From assembly GCA_012064415.1 (NCBI GenBank), contig SSNU01000005.1, positions 121,362-185,361 on the forward strand: DNA of 64,000 bases, written 5' to 3'. A program made the position numbers and the translations under genes. Each line of letters begins with the position of its first letter. Position 1 is the stretch's first letter. The notes beneath the pieces are model-generated. The model saw only the letters and a program-made list of their open reading frames with translations, was not told the origin of the DNA and made no database searches. The stretch comes from Gyrodactylus bullatarudis (Eukaryota; Platyhelminthes; Monogenea; Gyrodactylidea; Gyrodactylidae). This document shows, in pieces, positions 12,853 to 26,520 of this stretch.

Positions 12853-15800
12853 AATAATAACTACGAGACCCTGGATGGATGCTTGGGCTGTTATTTTAAA
12901 CGAGTTTTGTAGTGGATAAATTTCAATATCACGCTCTTCCCTCCAGAGATCTTATCTCGACTGAATCTTGAAAAAGAATTAACTTTATCATAAAACATGC
13001 ATTCTGATAAAATGACGGGTAAAAAGCACATGAATTATTCCTTAGGGAGTTTAAATACTCTTATAGATAGATAAACTTTCCAAAAACCAGGAATAAATTA
13101 TCCATTAGCGGTTTTTCCAACCAACTCCAGACAACTCTTCTCTCCCAAAGATGAATTTATTCTAAATAAATGATGATTTGATACACACTAATAATGCTCA
13201 AATAGAGATTTTGAATCCTCTTTTTGAGAAAAAAAATGATGGTTTCTCAATAAAAATTCCAACTTTTGTTTCTTAAAACTGTATCTGATGATTTCAAAAG
13301 GGCGAAATTAACAATAGTTTTCAAAAAAATCAAAGAATATCTAAAACTGTGTGTTTATTTAATGAGAATAGTGAATTATCATCTTGATATCAACATGGAA
13401 CAAAATTATTTACCAGATTTTCTAAAGGGGTATTTGCAAAATTGAATTCTCAGGCATTGAAATTTGTAGAAATGGTTACAGTTGTAGACCAATGTGGTTA
13501 CTTTTTCACATTGAATTTGAAGATCTCGAAAATTCAATTCACTTTTTGGTTCATTCTTCAAGAATTCAGGATATTTTAAATTGATTCAGAAAATTAACTT
13601 GATAAAAATAAATATCATTCAGTACAGTGCGGACTAATTATGACTGCAATTATTAAGTTTCAACATAGTAAAATGTGACCAAAATGCAATAAGGACAGAG
13701 AGGATAACTCGCCTCGTCATGTGTGAAATTGACTGTATTAAAAATTTTTTATTACAAAGTGAATTTAATTTTAGGACTCCTCAAATCCAAATTAACCAAA
13801 ATTTTATTTTGGCCTAACACCGAAGCTATATCTGTAAATACCCGTTATCTAAATAATCGACCAAGGGAGGTTATCACAGTAAAGAACCACACATATTATG
13901 ACATTAGAAAAGTAAAATGAAAGAATTTATCACGCAATTTGCATACAGTCTTTTCAGCAGTCTGTTTTAATATTTAATTTTTTGATAACAAATTAAATTT
14001 ATAATTTCCCCTTATAATCAGAATCTCCTCACACACAGGATATATCTAATGTACTATTAAATTTTTTTTACTCTCTAAAACAGTGAGAGTAGTTCTCAAA
14101 AACCATTCATAACCCCTCCCCTTAGAAACTTTTGGATGGAGAAAATTAACAGAGTTATTTATTATTATTTTTGCTTTATTTTAATGCTAATTAGACGAGA
14201 TAAATTTACATAGGAAACCGTAGTTTTATTTCTTGTAGAATCAGTGTCGTCGACTCCCTTTTTTCTAAGGAATGTAGATTTTAATCTGGACATTTCTTTT
14301 ACAAAACGTTCAAAATACATTCTTAGAATAAAACCATTCATTTTTGAACACGGGCCAAGAACTTTCAATGAATTCTGCTACAAGAAATGACATTGAAATT
14401 TTGTATTAATTAGTTTGAAATTAATGTACTTACTTTCTCTTGTTAAAAAAAAGGAAATTTAGGAAATATTTTTTCCTACCTTCCTGCTTTTTCTGTACTT
14501 GTTATGAAAGGGGTTGTCTTTTACTTCTCAGTAAAGTTCAAGTCAAACTTGTTGTTTTCTACCGTTGTTTCTTTACATATAGGGATGATATTACTTGTAA
14601 TCATCATCATCATTAGAATTATACAATAATTACAAGTAATCATCAGTTGAAGGTTGCATTGTATTGTAATACAGTATTTAGAGTGAAAGAAAAATAGAAT
14701 AGCAAATTATCAGAGAAGGAGAAGGAGGAAAGGGTACACGTAGAAAAATATTCTCTGAGTGTTGGTATAATGATATATGTACTTTGTACTTGATAGGGTT
14801 TGTCAGACATTTTACTGTCATGTTTCATTTCTAGGCTTGATTAGTGAGCTTGTACTTTAAGGAAATTTTTCAAGATCAAGTTGGAAATTCATAGATCAAG
14901 TGAAAATCCATATCTAAAAATAGTCCAGTAGTTTTGGCTAGCAAATTATCCATAAAAAACTAATCTAAATTTCAATGACCCAATCGAAAACTTTGTCATT
15001 TCCTAGCTTAATGAGAAAAAGGTAAAAATCAATCTCCATTGAATAGGGTTACAGTTCTATAGTAGATCAGACAAGCTCTAAGAAAACTCTGAGAGAATAA
15101 AAAAATTCTTTTTCTTGCAACGCCCTTGAGACATTTCTGAAGGAATATGTTTGATACTTTTATGATAGAAAATCTTATTACTTTGGATGAGTGAAAGTGA
15201 AATATAAGCCAAATTCTCTTAATTTACATTGAATTAATAAATAGTCTGCAATATTATAAACAATAAAAAAACGCCTAGACTTTGATTTTCACCTTGCTCT
15301 TTTTTGCTACTCATGACAAAAACAGTCTCAAAGAAAAGTTAGAATTCTCTGTGAGTTCAAGGCGTGTAAACATACAGATATTAATGAAGGTTTACAACAG
15401 AAAAGTTTACGTAAGAATCTCGCGAAAAAATACATGAAAATGCTATAAAAGTCGTAGTGTTTTCTTTCGCCTAGTAGGCCTAATTAAGCACTTCCTCTTC
15501 TCTTGGTCTGTATGACTTTTTTGGTGTCTGGCTTTTTTTCCTATCCTATGGAACATAAACACACTGTTGCTACAGATGAATAGAAAAAAAACATTGAAGT
15601 CAATAAAAATGATAGTTTGTTATGCTGAAGGCTTTTTTGCCCAGAAAATAAACATAACATATGAGTCAATATTTGAATTTACATAGTATATATATTATGA
15701 GGCTCGAGAAAAACTTTATAGGCATTGTAGAAGTTCGTTTTAATGAGACAACTGACAACAAACAGGAAGTTACTTAGCATACGTGATTATGGTTATTATA

Positions 15801-16177
15801 AAGAAAACTATTATAAAACTAAGCTTCTGGAAATTCCTGTAAAAACGGTTTTAAATAAAAAGGCTTATATTTTTGATAATAGATAATTTGTTTATATAAG
15901 CTCACATTTCGAATTCTTCAAAGTCTTTGGAATATAACAAATCATCTTGTGCAAGTAAAGAACGATTAATATCTCAATAGATCAGTACCTATCTGATAAA
16001 GGGATTAATTTTCAACCATTTTTGATAAATTATTTCCATTTTTAAGAGATTGAACAACAATAAGGTCTCAAAACTGTAGCTGATTGAACGACTGATTTTT
16101 TTGATATTTAACTTCTATATTGGCTTATCAGAAATGATATTGTCAAAGGAAAAATATCAAGCATTATATATGTTACA
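12853..16177. other. Gene-free AT-rich stretch
   Basis: No gene supported. A short hairpin lies at about 14,582-14,645, where ATTACTTGTAATC is repeated in inverted form as AATTACAAGTAAT. The other open frames are short and unremarkable. Confidence 0.5.
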
Positions 16178-16392
16178 ATCAATGTGGAAACTCCCCTCAG
16201 TGTATACACTGACCGTCAGTGTGTACACTGATGACCAAAACTATCAATGTGTACACTGAGTTTGCACTTTGAGGGTCATAACCGTCATTTTATACACTGA
16301 TCGTCAATGTGGAAACTCGAGCGTACACATTAATCGTCAGTGTGTACACTGATTTTGTGTGAATACATCAATGTGGAAACTAATCTATTTCT
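16178..16392 (-). mobile_element. End of a palindrome-rich transposable element, copy A
   Basis: This 215-bp block is built from repeats of a 16-bp palindrome: TCAGTGTATACACTGA at 16197-16212, TCAGTGTGTACACTGA at 16216-16231 and 16337-16352, with near-copies at 16244-16259 and 16284-16299. TCAATGTGGAAACT appears at both ends and again inside. Reading the minus strand, the block matches 40314-40467 nearly end to end. The match runs a further dozen bases (AATAGATTAG) into the segment that is coding-like in the 40-kb copy, so both are the 3' ends of one element family. No transposase survives here. Confidence 0.75.
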
Positions 16393-16742
16393 CACCTAGA
16401 AAAAGATTTTAAGATAGAATACTTAACTATTAATTAAATTATGGAATATAACCATTATTTATTAATGCATGGTACCTAAAGTGACACAAAACATTATCCC
16501 CTCGACATTTGCATCACTTGCTTTTATAGCCTGTTAAGCATTCGCATCGAAGCATACCATAATATCTGCTGTTTGATCCTAATTTCACTTCAGATCTTAT
16601 ATCGCATATGTCGCTGATATAAGAATTCCCCCAGAATACTCAACTGGCCTCTCGAAAATAAGCTTTATATTTTACTCCAACTATAGTTTCTATCTAGTAA
16701 AGACTAAAGAGGTCTTTGTGAGTGATGAAATCGATCAAATTT

Positions 16743-17096
16743 GAAGAGTCTTAAACTTTGAGTTGAAAATTTTTGTTGATTTCAAGGTCTGAGAGGAATC
16801 AAACGTTACTTTTCATGATCATCATTAGACAAAGAAAATATTTACTCTCATTCATTTTTTTGGAAAAATCCCACCATTTACGTGTAAAAGTCCACTTCTT
16901 ATTTTTCGATCATTTTTACTGCTTGGAAATTGATAAACTAGGGTGATCCAAGATACGTAAATGGTGTGTTTTTTTCCAAAAAAATGAATGAGAGTAAATA
17001 TTTTGTTTGTCCAATGATGATCATGAAAAGTAACGTTTGATTCTTCTCAGACCTTGAAATCAACAAAAATTTTCAACTCAAAGTTTAAAAATCTTC
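16743..17096. mobile_element. Foldback hairpin element, 354 bp
   Basis: The arms 16743-16883 and 16955-17096 (141 and 142 bp) are reverse complements with few mismatches and are separated by a 71-bp loop. The outer ends read GAAGAGTCTTAAACTTTGAG and its complement. There is no coding capacity. Blocks within the arms, such as AATTTTTGTTGATTTCAA, resemble the dispersed AATTTTTATCGATTT motif seen near 3,430, 4,735 and 26,090. A target-site duplication could not be assigned. Confidence 0.85.
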
Positions 17097-18661
17097 ATAC
17101 ATATCAACAAGCTGATTTGTAACTTTTCAAACTGCCAAAAAAACAAACCGCAGATCAAGGAATGGTTATAAAATTTTGAGGTACACTACGATGAAAATGA
17201 GATAATTTTGATGAGTTTTTCAAAAGAGAACAAGACTCACCCGGTACACAGACTTGTTTATTTATGAAACAAATAGGTTGTCATACTTTATCAAACTTTA
17301 TAGAGGATGATCATTTATAAACATCATCTATAGAAGAGGAAACATATCATTTCGGGTTGTAATAATACCAGCAATTTATCATATCATGACAAATACATAG
17401 TGATAATATACATATATAGTAATAATATACATAGAGGTCTACTGCTCAACGGTTAGAAAATCATCACAAGCAAGACAAGACATATATTTTCAAGAGTAAT
17501 AATTATCAAAAGATTAATAATTTTGGCATGGGGAAAAGTCCCCAGAAGTGAACATTTCTTTAAATTCTTTCGATACTTTTTAGACTAAAATCTAACTCAA
17601 AATTAACAATTCGTCTCCCATTGTTACACCAGTGACAACACATTCTCTAGCGATAATTTGAACTGAAAGATACCTTTACTCACATTACGTAGTTACTTAA
17701 AGGGTAGTTTTTTTGAAAATCGATCCAATGAGACCTTTCTACCGTAAAACAATAGCTGTTGATTTCAGATATGCAAACGCCTTCTCATAGTTAAGAAGAT
17801 ACCTAGTTTTAGAACAGAAAAATGTCAATTTTAACCTCGATAATCTTTAAAATGAAAAGTCGGCTTTTCTAAAAAGAATTCAGTGTAATTTCGTGTGACG
17901 TAACAAAAGTAATTTGGGACATGAAGGGTTAGCAGATTTAAAATCTAATTCATAAATTCTTTTCTTTAGCATTGTGAATGTCGAAAATAGAGCTGTATTC
18001 CCTTCTTGGCAGCATAATAAAAGTACTCAGATTTTGATCACTCAAAGCTGCTTATGTAAACTTTAAAGTGTTTGTTTTAACAAGGAAATATTCAGGAAGA
18101 AAGTTTTGTGATAGGTGTTGATTGAGTGGTCCTCATATTGTATTGTTTAGTTGTTGCCTATAAGAATTAACAATCAGTAAATTGGGTAAAGTTTCTATAA
18201 TGTTCAATCCAAAAGGAAGTTGATTCAGGTCAGATTAAGGAGGGAAAATATTCTCATTTGAATGCAAAATAAGAGAGAGTTCTATGAATCATTCAAAAGA
18301 TTTGTTCCACAAGATGGTGTGATTGATGTTGTACACGACGAGATGTGTTGTTTGGATCTACATACAGCTCCATCAGCGTTTTCATATGTAATTCATATTT
18401 TTATCGAATTGTAATTAAAATATAATTTGAGTCATGATGAATGATATGTGTATTTCATTGGATCTCTTCATCGAATCATTAAGTCAAGCCTCTCTGAGCT
18501 GTACTTTTTAATGCCTCTAATCATTAGAATCTGATATGCGAAGAAATTTTAAGATATTGAGCGATTTGACAAAAATTGAAATCAAAGAAATTTTTTCGTT
18601 TATCTCATATCTGAAGCATTAAAAATCTTAACTCAAAGAAATTTGGTGGAATGATTTTGGA
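17097..18661. other. Gene-free stretch
   Basis: AT-rich sequence with no recognisable coding segment or repeat end. Confidence 0.5.
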
Positions 18662-18670
18662 ATATTTAAA

Positions 18671-19096
18671 GAATTAATTCCAAAAGTAGCCCCAAATTGG
18701 GAATAATCCTAAAACTAGCCCCATTCTAGAAATTTTTTTTCAGATTTAGCCCCAAATTTTTCCAGAATTAACCCCATCGTAATTCAGTTCATCGAATTCT
18801 GAACATTTGAACTTTTTTGAAATATTAATATTCATTGTTTATCATCTCTATTAACAATTAATTTTCAAAAGCCTTGTATTGAATTTGAATGGGGTTAAAA
18901 TCCTTTTGAGTTCATTTGATTTAACTTTACATAACGATAGACGAATGACTCTTAAATGAAGTTAGGTATAGTATTTCAAAAAAGTTAAAATTTTCAAAAT
19001 TCGATGAACTGAATTACGATGGGGTTAATTCTGGAAAAATTTGGGGCTAAATCTGAGAAAAAATTTCTAGAATGGGGCTAGTTTTGGAATTGACCC
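18671..19096. mobile_element. Foldback element with 9-bp target duplication, family member 1
   Basis: The element is flanked by the exact 9-bp direct repeat ATATTTAAA at 18662-18670 and 19097-19105. Its ends are GAATTAATTCC and the complement of GGGTCAATTCC. The arms (to about 18830, and from about 18968) are reverse complements over roughly 130 bp. The left arm carries an extra 30 bp or so, a partial repeat of its own TAGCCCCA block. The whole is 426 bp and noncoding. The terminal sequence is shared with 37504-38174. A 9-bp duplication is typical of Mutator-like elements, but no transposase is present to prove the superfamily. Confidence 0.85.
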
Positions 19097-19105
19097 ATAT
19101 TTAAA

Positions 19106-22100
19106 TGATTATCTAAACAAAATAACAGGCGTATTCAGTAATTCGATGAAATTTCACCTTGCTTATTTGTAGGATAATTCAGGAATTGTCTTAACAGACA
19201 AATGATGAAAATTTTGATATAGCTTTGGTTTTTACGAAAGGGTAATCTAGCAAGTAGCATTCTCGTGTTAGTGAAGCACAAATTCTCAGAGAACAAATTA
19301 AAAAATCATATTCTCTTTTATTCTTCTGAGAATGTTAAATGACTCATATGAAGAAAAGAAATTAAAAAGTAACGTGATTAATAAAAAGAATTCTTTTCAT
19401 GATTGAGCTCTTGTGGAGGTGTAGGTAGAAAAATTTAATTCAGACAAATGGATTCTTTACAAGTTGAGAAGACTCAGTGTGTATTTGAAAGAGAACAGAT
19501 GAAAAAAATAATAAATCTTTACACTATCAACAATTCCTTGCATGAGCACATTAGAGAAAGAGAGGAAAATAATTGTCGGTACCCTTTTTCTAAGAGGAAA
19601 TTCATATTCAATATGAGTAGGACTAAAAAATGGCTTTCTTATCAAGTCTTCCTCGCGACTGGATTACAATGGCAAAATGGATTTAGTCCGGAAACCGTTT
19701 CGGATGCATGAACGTACAGAGTATACAAAAGGATACAAAAATAGGATAGACAGATGATTAAATCGTCAGTCGTGAGGTAGGTCAAGCGCGAAATCCAATT
19801 GTCTAAAACTCTTGTATAATCTACTGATGGCCCATACAATAAATTCATCGCAGTGTTGTATTCCGGTAAGTAAAGGAGCATTCGTGTACTATTCATATCA
19901 TTCAAATATATATATTTGTATACGTATTAAGTACGTGAAAGAGAGTGTCATTTATCAAAAGTATTTACATCTCTTTGTATTTTTCTTTTCTACGTATATC
20001 AATGAGCCACAAGGAGCTCAAAAAGTATACAAATGAGTCATATAATAGACGAGTGAGTACACACAATTAGTATAGTGTATGGCGTAGACCACTTTTATTC
20101 TCCCACATTCTATTCTGTATTATACAGGAGCAGTTTTTGAATTAAGAGCACTGATATTTATCAAACATTAAATAAATTAAAAATTCCAGCAAGCTTTCCT
20201 TACAAAGATTTATGAGGTAGGGGAAAACTTTTGACAGGAAAACAAACCAGAGAATTCCAATTTGTAGAATTGGTAAAATCTTTTCCCCTGGAATTGCTTT
20301 AGGTGTAGCTCATGTGTTTTTTTTGTTTGAAAATTTTGATAAATATAATTTACTATCTAAATATTCTAGGTGTGTAATTTTGGTGATTTCTGTTCAATGG
20401 AATTTAAAAACCATTTTATATTCGTAATCTATGATTCGCTTATCATTATCGGTGACAAAATTAGATGTAAAAATATGCCAATTTCTGAAAAATATTTCTT
20501 CTATAGTAATTTTTTCAATTTTTGGGTTGCTGACTGGAGTTATGCTGTAGTTAAGAACAAACGAAAAATATTTAGTTTAATGAAGCTTTATTTTCTTCGG
20601 TTCTCTTGAGACCAAACACCGACTAGTTCATGAAATGGTCTTGAGAAAATTTAGGTCATTTTTCAATGTTTATTAGGTAATTTAGAAAACCACTACCTGA
20701 TTGATATTTATATTGAAAAGAAAAAATAATAATAAAGAATTTTGAATCTAACCCTTTTCAGTACCCTGGCTACATATTTAATGACGAAAATTCTTTCTTT
20801 GATAAAATTCTTGAGGTAAATTGAAATTTTTGAGCATTAATTTCTTGAAATATGGACAAACTGCTCTTTTCAACACTCAATTTTTCGTCTCTCTAGCATA
20901 ATTCAAAGGGGTTTTTTGTCGAAAGTAACATAAGAGAGAGTCAATATTTTCTTAATCATAGTACATAAACTAATCGAATTATCAGAAGTTTAATAAAATT
21001 TATTTCTATTCAAAAGAACCGAGTTTAAATTGTTCAATATGGCTATCTTTAGATGGAAAAATCAATTTTTATTTACAGTAAGATAATCAGATGAGCAATA
21101 AAATTTCCTTGATAAAGTTCTCTTTTCACATCCGAAAGATTGATCATATATATACAATCTGTTGATTCTTTTAGACAAATGAGAATACAAATTGATTTGC
21201 TGATATGATAACAGACTGTACCAACAATGAAAGAGCAGGAAAAAATCAAATTTTAGTCATTTTTTTCGAATGGAAGCTTGACAATTTATAGATGAGATTT
21301 TATGCAGAATATAATGATGATACTAAATTTAAATCTTAATGATTCCTGCTCTAGCTTTTTTTGCTATCTGATATGAATTTCATCAAACTATGAAAAAATT
21401 CGAGATTCTAGTAATGAAATATAGGAATGTTGCTCGATTCTGATTGGCCGACAAATCCACAATTTATATTGATCTATTATTCATTCACCTATTCTGACGC
21501 TCAAAAATTTATTTTCGGGTTTTTCGAATTTTTATTTCATCGAAGATATTTTAACGCATATTTCTTTGTCTGTTCAGCTCTCTTAACCTTATACCATGAA
21601 TTTGGAAATACAATCTTTCTAATCTTCATTGGAGATCGTTTATTTAATCAAATCAAAAGTAAAAGTCCACTGGAAGAGTAGGTGAATTTTTAATATCCAT
21701 AGCGGCTCACTGATCTGTGTCCAGTCCAAGAAAGAAAAATTGGGTGAAGCTTGATTAAATTTCTTCTTTTCTCTAATGAATTCAAATTATTCTCAAGGCA
21801 GGAAATGGATAGCTTTCATAATATTATTTACTGGTTGGGTTGTAGATTGCTTTATTTATACTCATTCCAAGAAAGTGGAAGAGTTCATATCGACTGTAAA
21901 CAATGTAAAACCAAAGGGGTTACATGATGATTAAGTCTGTCTGTTCATAGAAGAACAGTTGTACTTTTTAGATGATGATGATGATGAAAAGTTTCAGAGA
22001 TGAAGCATAAATACAAAAAGGAAGTAAATCCCAAGTTTCCCCTATGAAAATTAAAAATAAAATTCTCGTTAATATTTGATGAATTAATTCTAGAAATGAT

Positions 22101-25100
22101 TTGTCTAGATGATAATAAAAGTGCATTGCTCAAAAAGTATTCCTCCCCCTCTCCTTCTATGGATGACATTCTGCTTCATGATTAACTCAAAAGTAGGCTT
22201 AACCACAAGGTCAATATTTTGAGGATTTTTCAATTATCGGAATCTAATACTTGGGAATCTCAATCTTTACCTCAAGAATTCGAATAGGCTAGAGATATTT
22301 TGGAATCCAGGTCACGTTGTCTACGTAGTATACTTTAACAATTTGAAAAAATAATTATATTTCATCAAGGAAGATTTCAAAATTAGACAATAAAGCCGAA
22401 TAAATAAATTTAATTTTAAACCATTTTCGAGGGATTATCAAAATTTCATTTAGAAGTCAAGTTTCAAGTAGTAAAAAAGATCAAGAAAATGGATTTTCAA
22501 CCCCCAAATGAAGTGAGTCATTGGAAATAAGCTTGATTTTCTTGTATAATCTGGAACTTGTAAAAGTTCTTTTAATCACCTATCCTCGTTCAAATCAATA
22601 GAAATTTGATCATATTTTTTTCTCAAAAAATGGGCTACATGAATTCTAAAAAATGCTTATCAAATTCGAATAAAAATGTAAAAATCATAGATTCAACCAA
22701 GGGCTCAGATTCCTTGAGATAATTCTATCTAGAGAAAAATTAAATTTATTGGGTCATTTTCAAAAAAATCTGTATTTTTCTTGTACATTTACTCTGAACG
22801 AGTACTCAAGAGGGAAAGAAAAATAAGCTTAAAGTCCATTTTCTTGCTCCTAAAACGAATATTGCCAGCTATAGATATATTTCTAATCTCTCTCGACAAG
22901 ATATCCCTCCTAACCAGATCGCAAACACCACCCTCGGTTTTATCAATCTCTTGGCCTTTTTTTCTACTCAGTTTCATTATCAAATTTTGATGGAGAGATC
23001 TTTGACTCTCGTTTAATTGTGAGTGTCTCTTCTTTTTTTATCTGTGAAAAGAGCAAAGACGAATAAACAACTCTCACTCCCCTATTTTTGAGTAGTGTAC
23101 AGTTTGTGTATATCATACTGTAAGATTAGCTGTATTGTCTGTTATATCAACTCTGCTATTGACAAGAAGAATTGAAAAGTACAAAAGTCTTGATTTTCAG
23201 AGGAGATGTGAGAATAAAAGAAATGAGACTTTTTTCTAGAGTAGCTTTAGGCAAACCTCAAAAGATCAAGCGAGAACTCATACTATAGTTTTACACTCAT
23301 TGAACCTCAGCTCAAATGTTTGCTAGGTGAGCACTTAATTATTCAATGCAAACACCAGGAATCTTAGTTTAGTTGAGATTTATTTGTCCAAACTACTTAC
23401 ACTATATTCAACATTAGACTCGTATCATAGCAAAATCGAGTCATCTTAAACCCTTAAAGTCCCAGAGAGTTTAGGCAATTGTATATTTGAATTCTACAGG
23501 TTTATTGAAACATTAGTAATCTCAGCTATCGGTCATCCAAACATTTCAAAAACTGAAGAAGGTGTATGAACACAGTCACAGTCGAAACTTTTGGATTACC
23601 GATGTCTTAGAATTCTCATGTTAACCAAAGCTTTTTAAATTTTGTTTTATAAAAGTTATTTTTTATCTATAAGCCTGGGAGATAGGTTTTCAGAGAATCG
23701 TTTTAAACAAAAATTAATTTTTTGAAAAAAATCAACTTTCTTTGAATTAGTATAGAACTTGCTTGAAGAATGATAGAGCTGATTTATTTACGTATTTCAG
23801 GAGATCTATAGGTTTCCTATCGAACGGGTGGTAAATGATAGACTTAAATGAACGAAATTATAAGTTTCTTAAAAGATATTTGATGGAAATAATCCAGTGA
23901 GACTTTGTGCAATAAATTCTCATAACTTCTCAATTAAAACCGAAAAAGTCATAGTTCATTCGAAAGGAGTGGTTAATAAATATAGTATTTTTAGATTCTT
24001 TAAAACAAAATTATGGCTTGAGAAAGTTAACCTTATCATTTATGGCGTATTAGAGCTTAAAGGTTTTTAAATATTAGTGAACCGATTTCAGATAACAGTC
24101 AAATACTTGACAAATAAAAGATTTCTTCTAACATCTTCCTTTTATGATAAAATAATTAATATAAGCTTGTTGATTAAAAGAAGAAGAATCATTATGTAGT
24201 GGGTAATGAACCCTGGCAACTCAAACATTGAATAGGAGCTGATTAGCTATATCCTTTAGTGTTTTTATCTCTCTAGAAACAGAGATGTCAACAATATCAA
24301 ATCAGCCAATGTATTTTATGATGGATAGGCTTTTGAGGAAAATAAAGAGAAACTGAAATGATTCACACAATTCCACCTTCTCTTCTGTCCTTTTTTTAAT
24401 GCTTGTCTCTTAGATTTTAGGGCAATTTGGAGTTTATTTCCTCTCAAGACATCATAAACATGAATGTGAAATGCAATAAAAAAGGGTTCCCAATTTTATT
24501 TCCCAGAGTTACCCCGGAGAGGAGAAGCAAAAGATCTTGATAAGAACATACATTTTGATATTCTATAGTTGTTTTTAAAAGTACCATTTTTAGTTGTAAA
24601 AGTTGAGAAATTTCGCACACCAGTCAAATAATTAATCGTTTCCCCCCTATTAAACAGTGTTATGGCTGTGTTTCAGTGAGAGTTTATCGACGAATCTAAT
24701 TTGGTTCATTTTTAATAATAATATTCAAAATAATTGATATTTATTGGATGACTAAATGATTATTCAACTCTTAAAGACCCAGATAAAATTTTTACAAGGT
24801 ACATTGGTGAGACTGCAAATTTTGTATGGCTTCAGAATACGCTGATAACAAATATGAATTATTTTTCAAATACCAACCTTTAGTTCAAAAGATATTGTCC
24901 TGACCTTTGAAAATGCATTTTATTTCCAGAAAAATGACTTCTGGGTGATCAGATTTTCGTATTCTACGAAAGTTTTGTATTTAAAAAAATTAATTATGGC
25001 CTGAGAAAGTTAATTGTTCAATATATGATCCACTGGATTAGGATAAGATTGTGAAATTTTTTTTCAATTTAGCTTTTTAAAAATGCCAAAGTCAACAATT

Positions 25101-26000
25101 AAAATCTTATATCAGTTACAATGATTACTTGAATCAATATGTTCATACACTTCTCTAATGGGATCATTCTCATTACTATTAGTGATCCGGCTAGACAATA
25201 CAAAAACCCCCTAGGTAATAAATTTAACATTTGGAAATTAATTAACAATTCCCCATATGTATAAAAGGCATTTATAATTTTTGATTTTTCACTCATCCAT
25301 GAGAGAGACTAAAAAGTATTCTGCATTACAAATATCAAGTCAAACCATTGCCATTTGTATTCTGTTTGGAAATCAAAAGAGAATTAGCATGTTCGTGTAT
25401 AGTAACTACACAATAAAATTCCATTAGAATAAAATAAAGAATACACCTCATAAGTGTGTGTTTGTGTAGAGGCGAAAAACCTAGGCAGAAAAATTGTCCC
25501 ATGAATTAGGGGGACTGTAAATAAAAACTATCTTTATATAAACACATAAAAATTACATTATGTTTTTTTCCGTGTCAAATTTTAATAGAGCCCCAATGGT
25601 CATGAGACACATGTCTCCATTGACAAGTTCACTGTCCCCCTGCATTAGTAAGAATGATAAGAGCATATAAAAATGTATTAAAGGCATTAGAGAATGTAAC
25701 CAATTCTTTTTCCGTATGCGTAATACATCCTTATTTGTAACTAGGCCCAATAAATTAAGAAAGATGGATACACAGAGTAGACAATGTTTGTATCTGCGAG
25801 AATTTTTGAGTGAATTATTTTTATTGTATTATATTTTCAAAAATCTGAGAGTGGACAATCTGTCGTGGTAATTTTCAATTCAGGAATAGAATTTTGTAAC
25901 AAAAACTGAAATGTTTTTATTTATTTTTCATGCTTGAATTATCTGTTTTCTATTTCAATATATATCACACCAATCTGCTAGTTAGTTTGAGTGGCAAAAA
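19106..26000. other. Gene-free AT-rich stretch
   Basis: No gene supported. It contains a (GAT)n run at 21971-21986, and the phrase ATTATGGCYTGAGAAAGTTAA occurs twice (about 24,012 and 24,995), probably from an old dispersed repeat. Open frames such as 19448-19711 and 21427-21681 have no domain, splice context or homologue that I recognise. Confidence 0.5.
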
Positions 26001-26520
26001 TATGAAAGTAAAACTTTTAGTAAAGCTAGATGAAATGTCAGAAAAAAATTTCGAAAATACATAAAATTTCCACTCAAGATTCGTATCGATTTCGAAGATT
26101 TAAAGCAATTTAATGGCCGTTTCCAAGAAAAAAAATTTTGAGCTCACACTTTATTATTTTTGAATTTTTATTTATTTATTCGACATGAGTTAAAAAGTGG
26201 GAATTCAGATTAAACTTTTTTTGAATTTGATTGGCTCATTTCATAATGGGATCCAAAAAGTATTTGTGTTCCTGGCTATCTAGTGAAAAAATTGTAAATC
26301 TTTATTTCTACTGGTTAAAGCTAGATGATACCTCACTATTTTTACGAAGGGTTCTATATTTCACTCCAAGTGGTTAGGAAATAAAAATAAAATGAGCCCG
26401 TCAGTAGTTGAAAGAAAAAAATTCAATCTGGCCCAAATTTAGACTATTTTTCGGATGGTCAAATTCAAACTTTTTATCTAACGTCGAACTTTATATCAGT
26501 ATTTAATAGTTTCAAATCTC
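26001..26520. repeat. Degenerate copies of the foldback-family interior
   Basis: Two blocks resemble the element at 4527-4991. At 26,020-26,130 the sequence has TAAAGCTAGATGAAATGTC, CGAAAATACATAAAATTTCC and TATCGATTTCGAAGAT. At 26,310-26,500 it has TTAAAGCTAGATGATA, CACTATTTTTACGAA and AAATTCAATCTGGCCCAAAT. Motif order follows the complete element, so these look like decayed relatives. Confidence 0.5.

Noticed and set aside
14582..14645. Short hairpin around ATTACTTGTAAT
   Set aside because: The stem is short and includes simple TCA repeats; not convincing as an RNA gene or mobile element.
19448..19711. 87-codon plus-strand open frame as a gene
   Set aside because: An equally long minus-strand frame overlaps it, no domain is recognisable, and the composition is that of chance frames.
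21427..21681. 84-codon open frame rich in Phe/Ile as a membrane protein
   Set aside because: Hydrophobic frames are expected in AT-rich DNA. There is no splice or promoter context and no family match.
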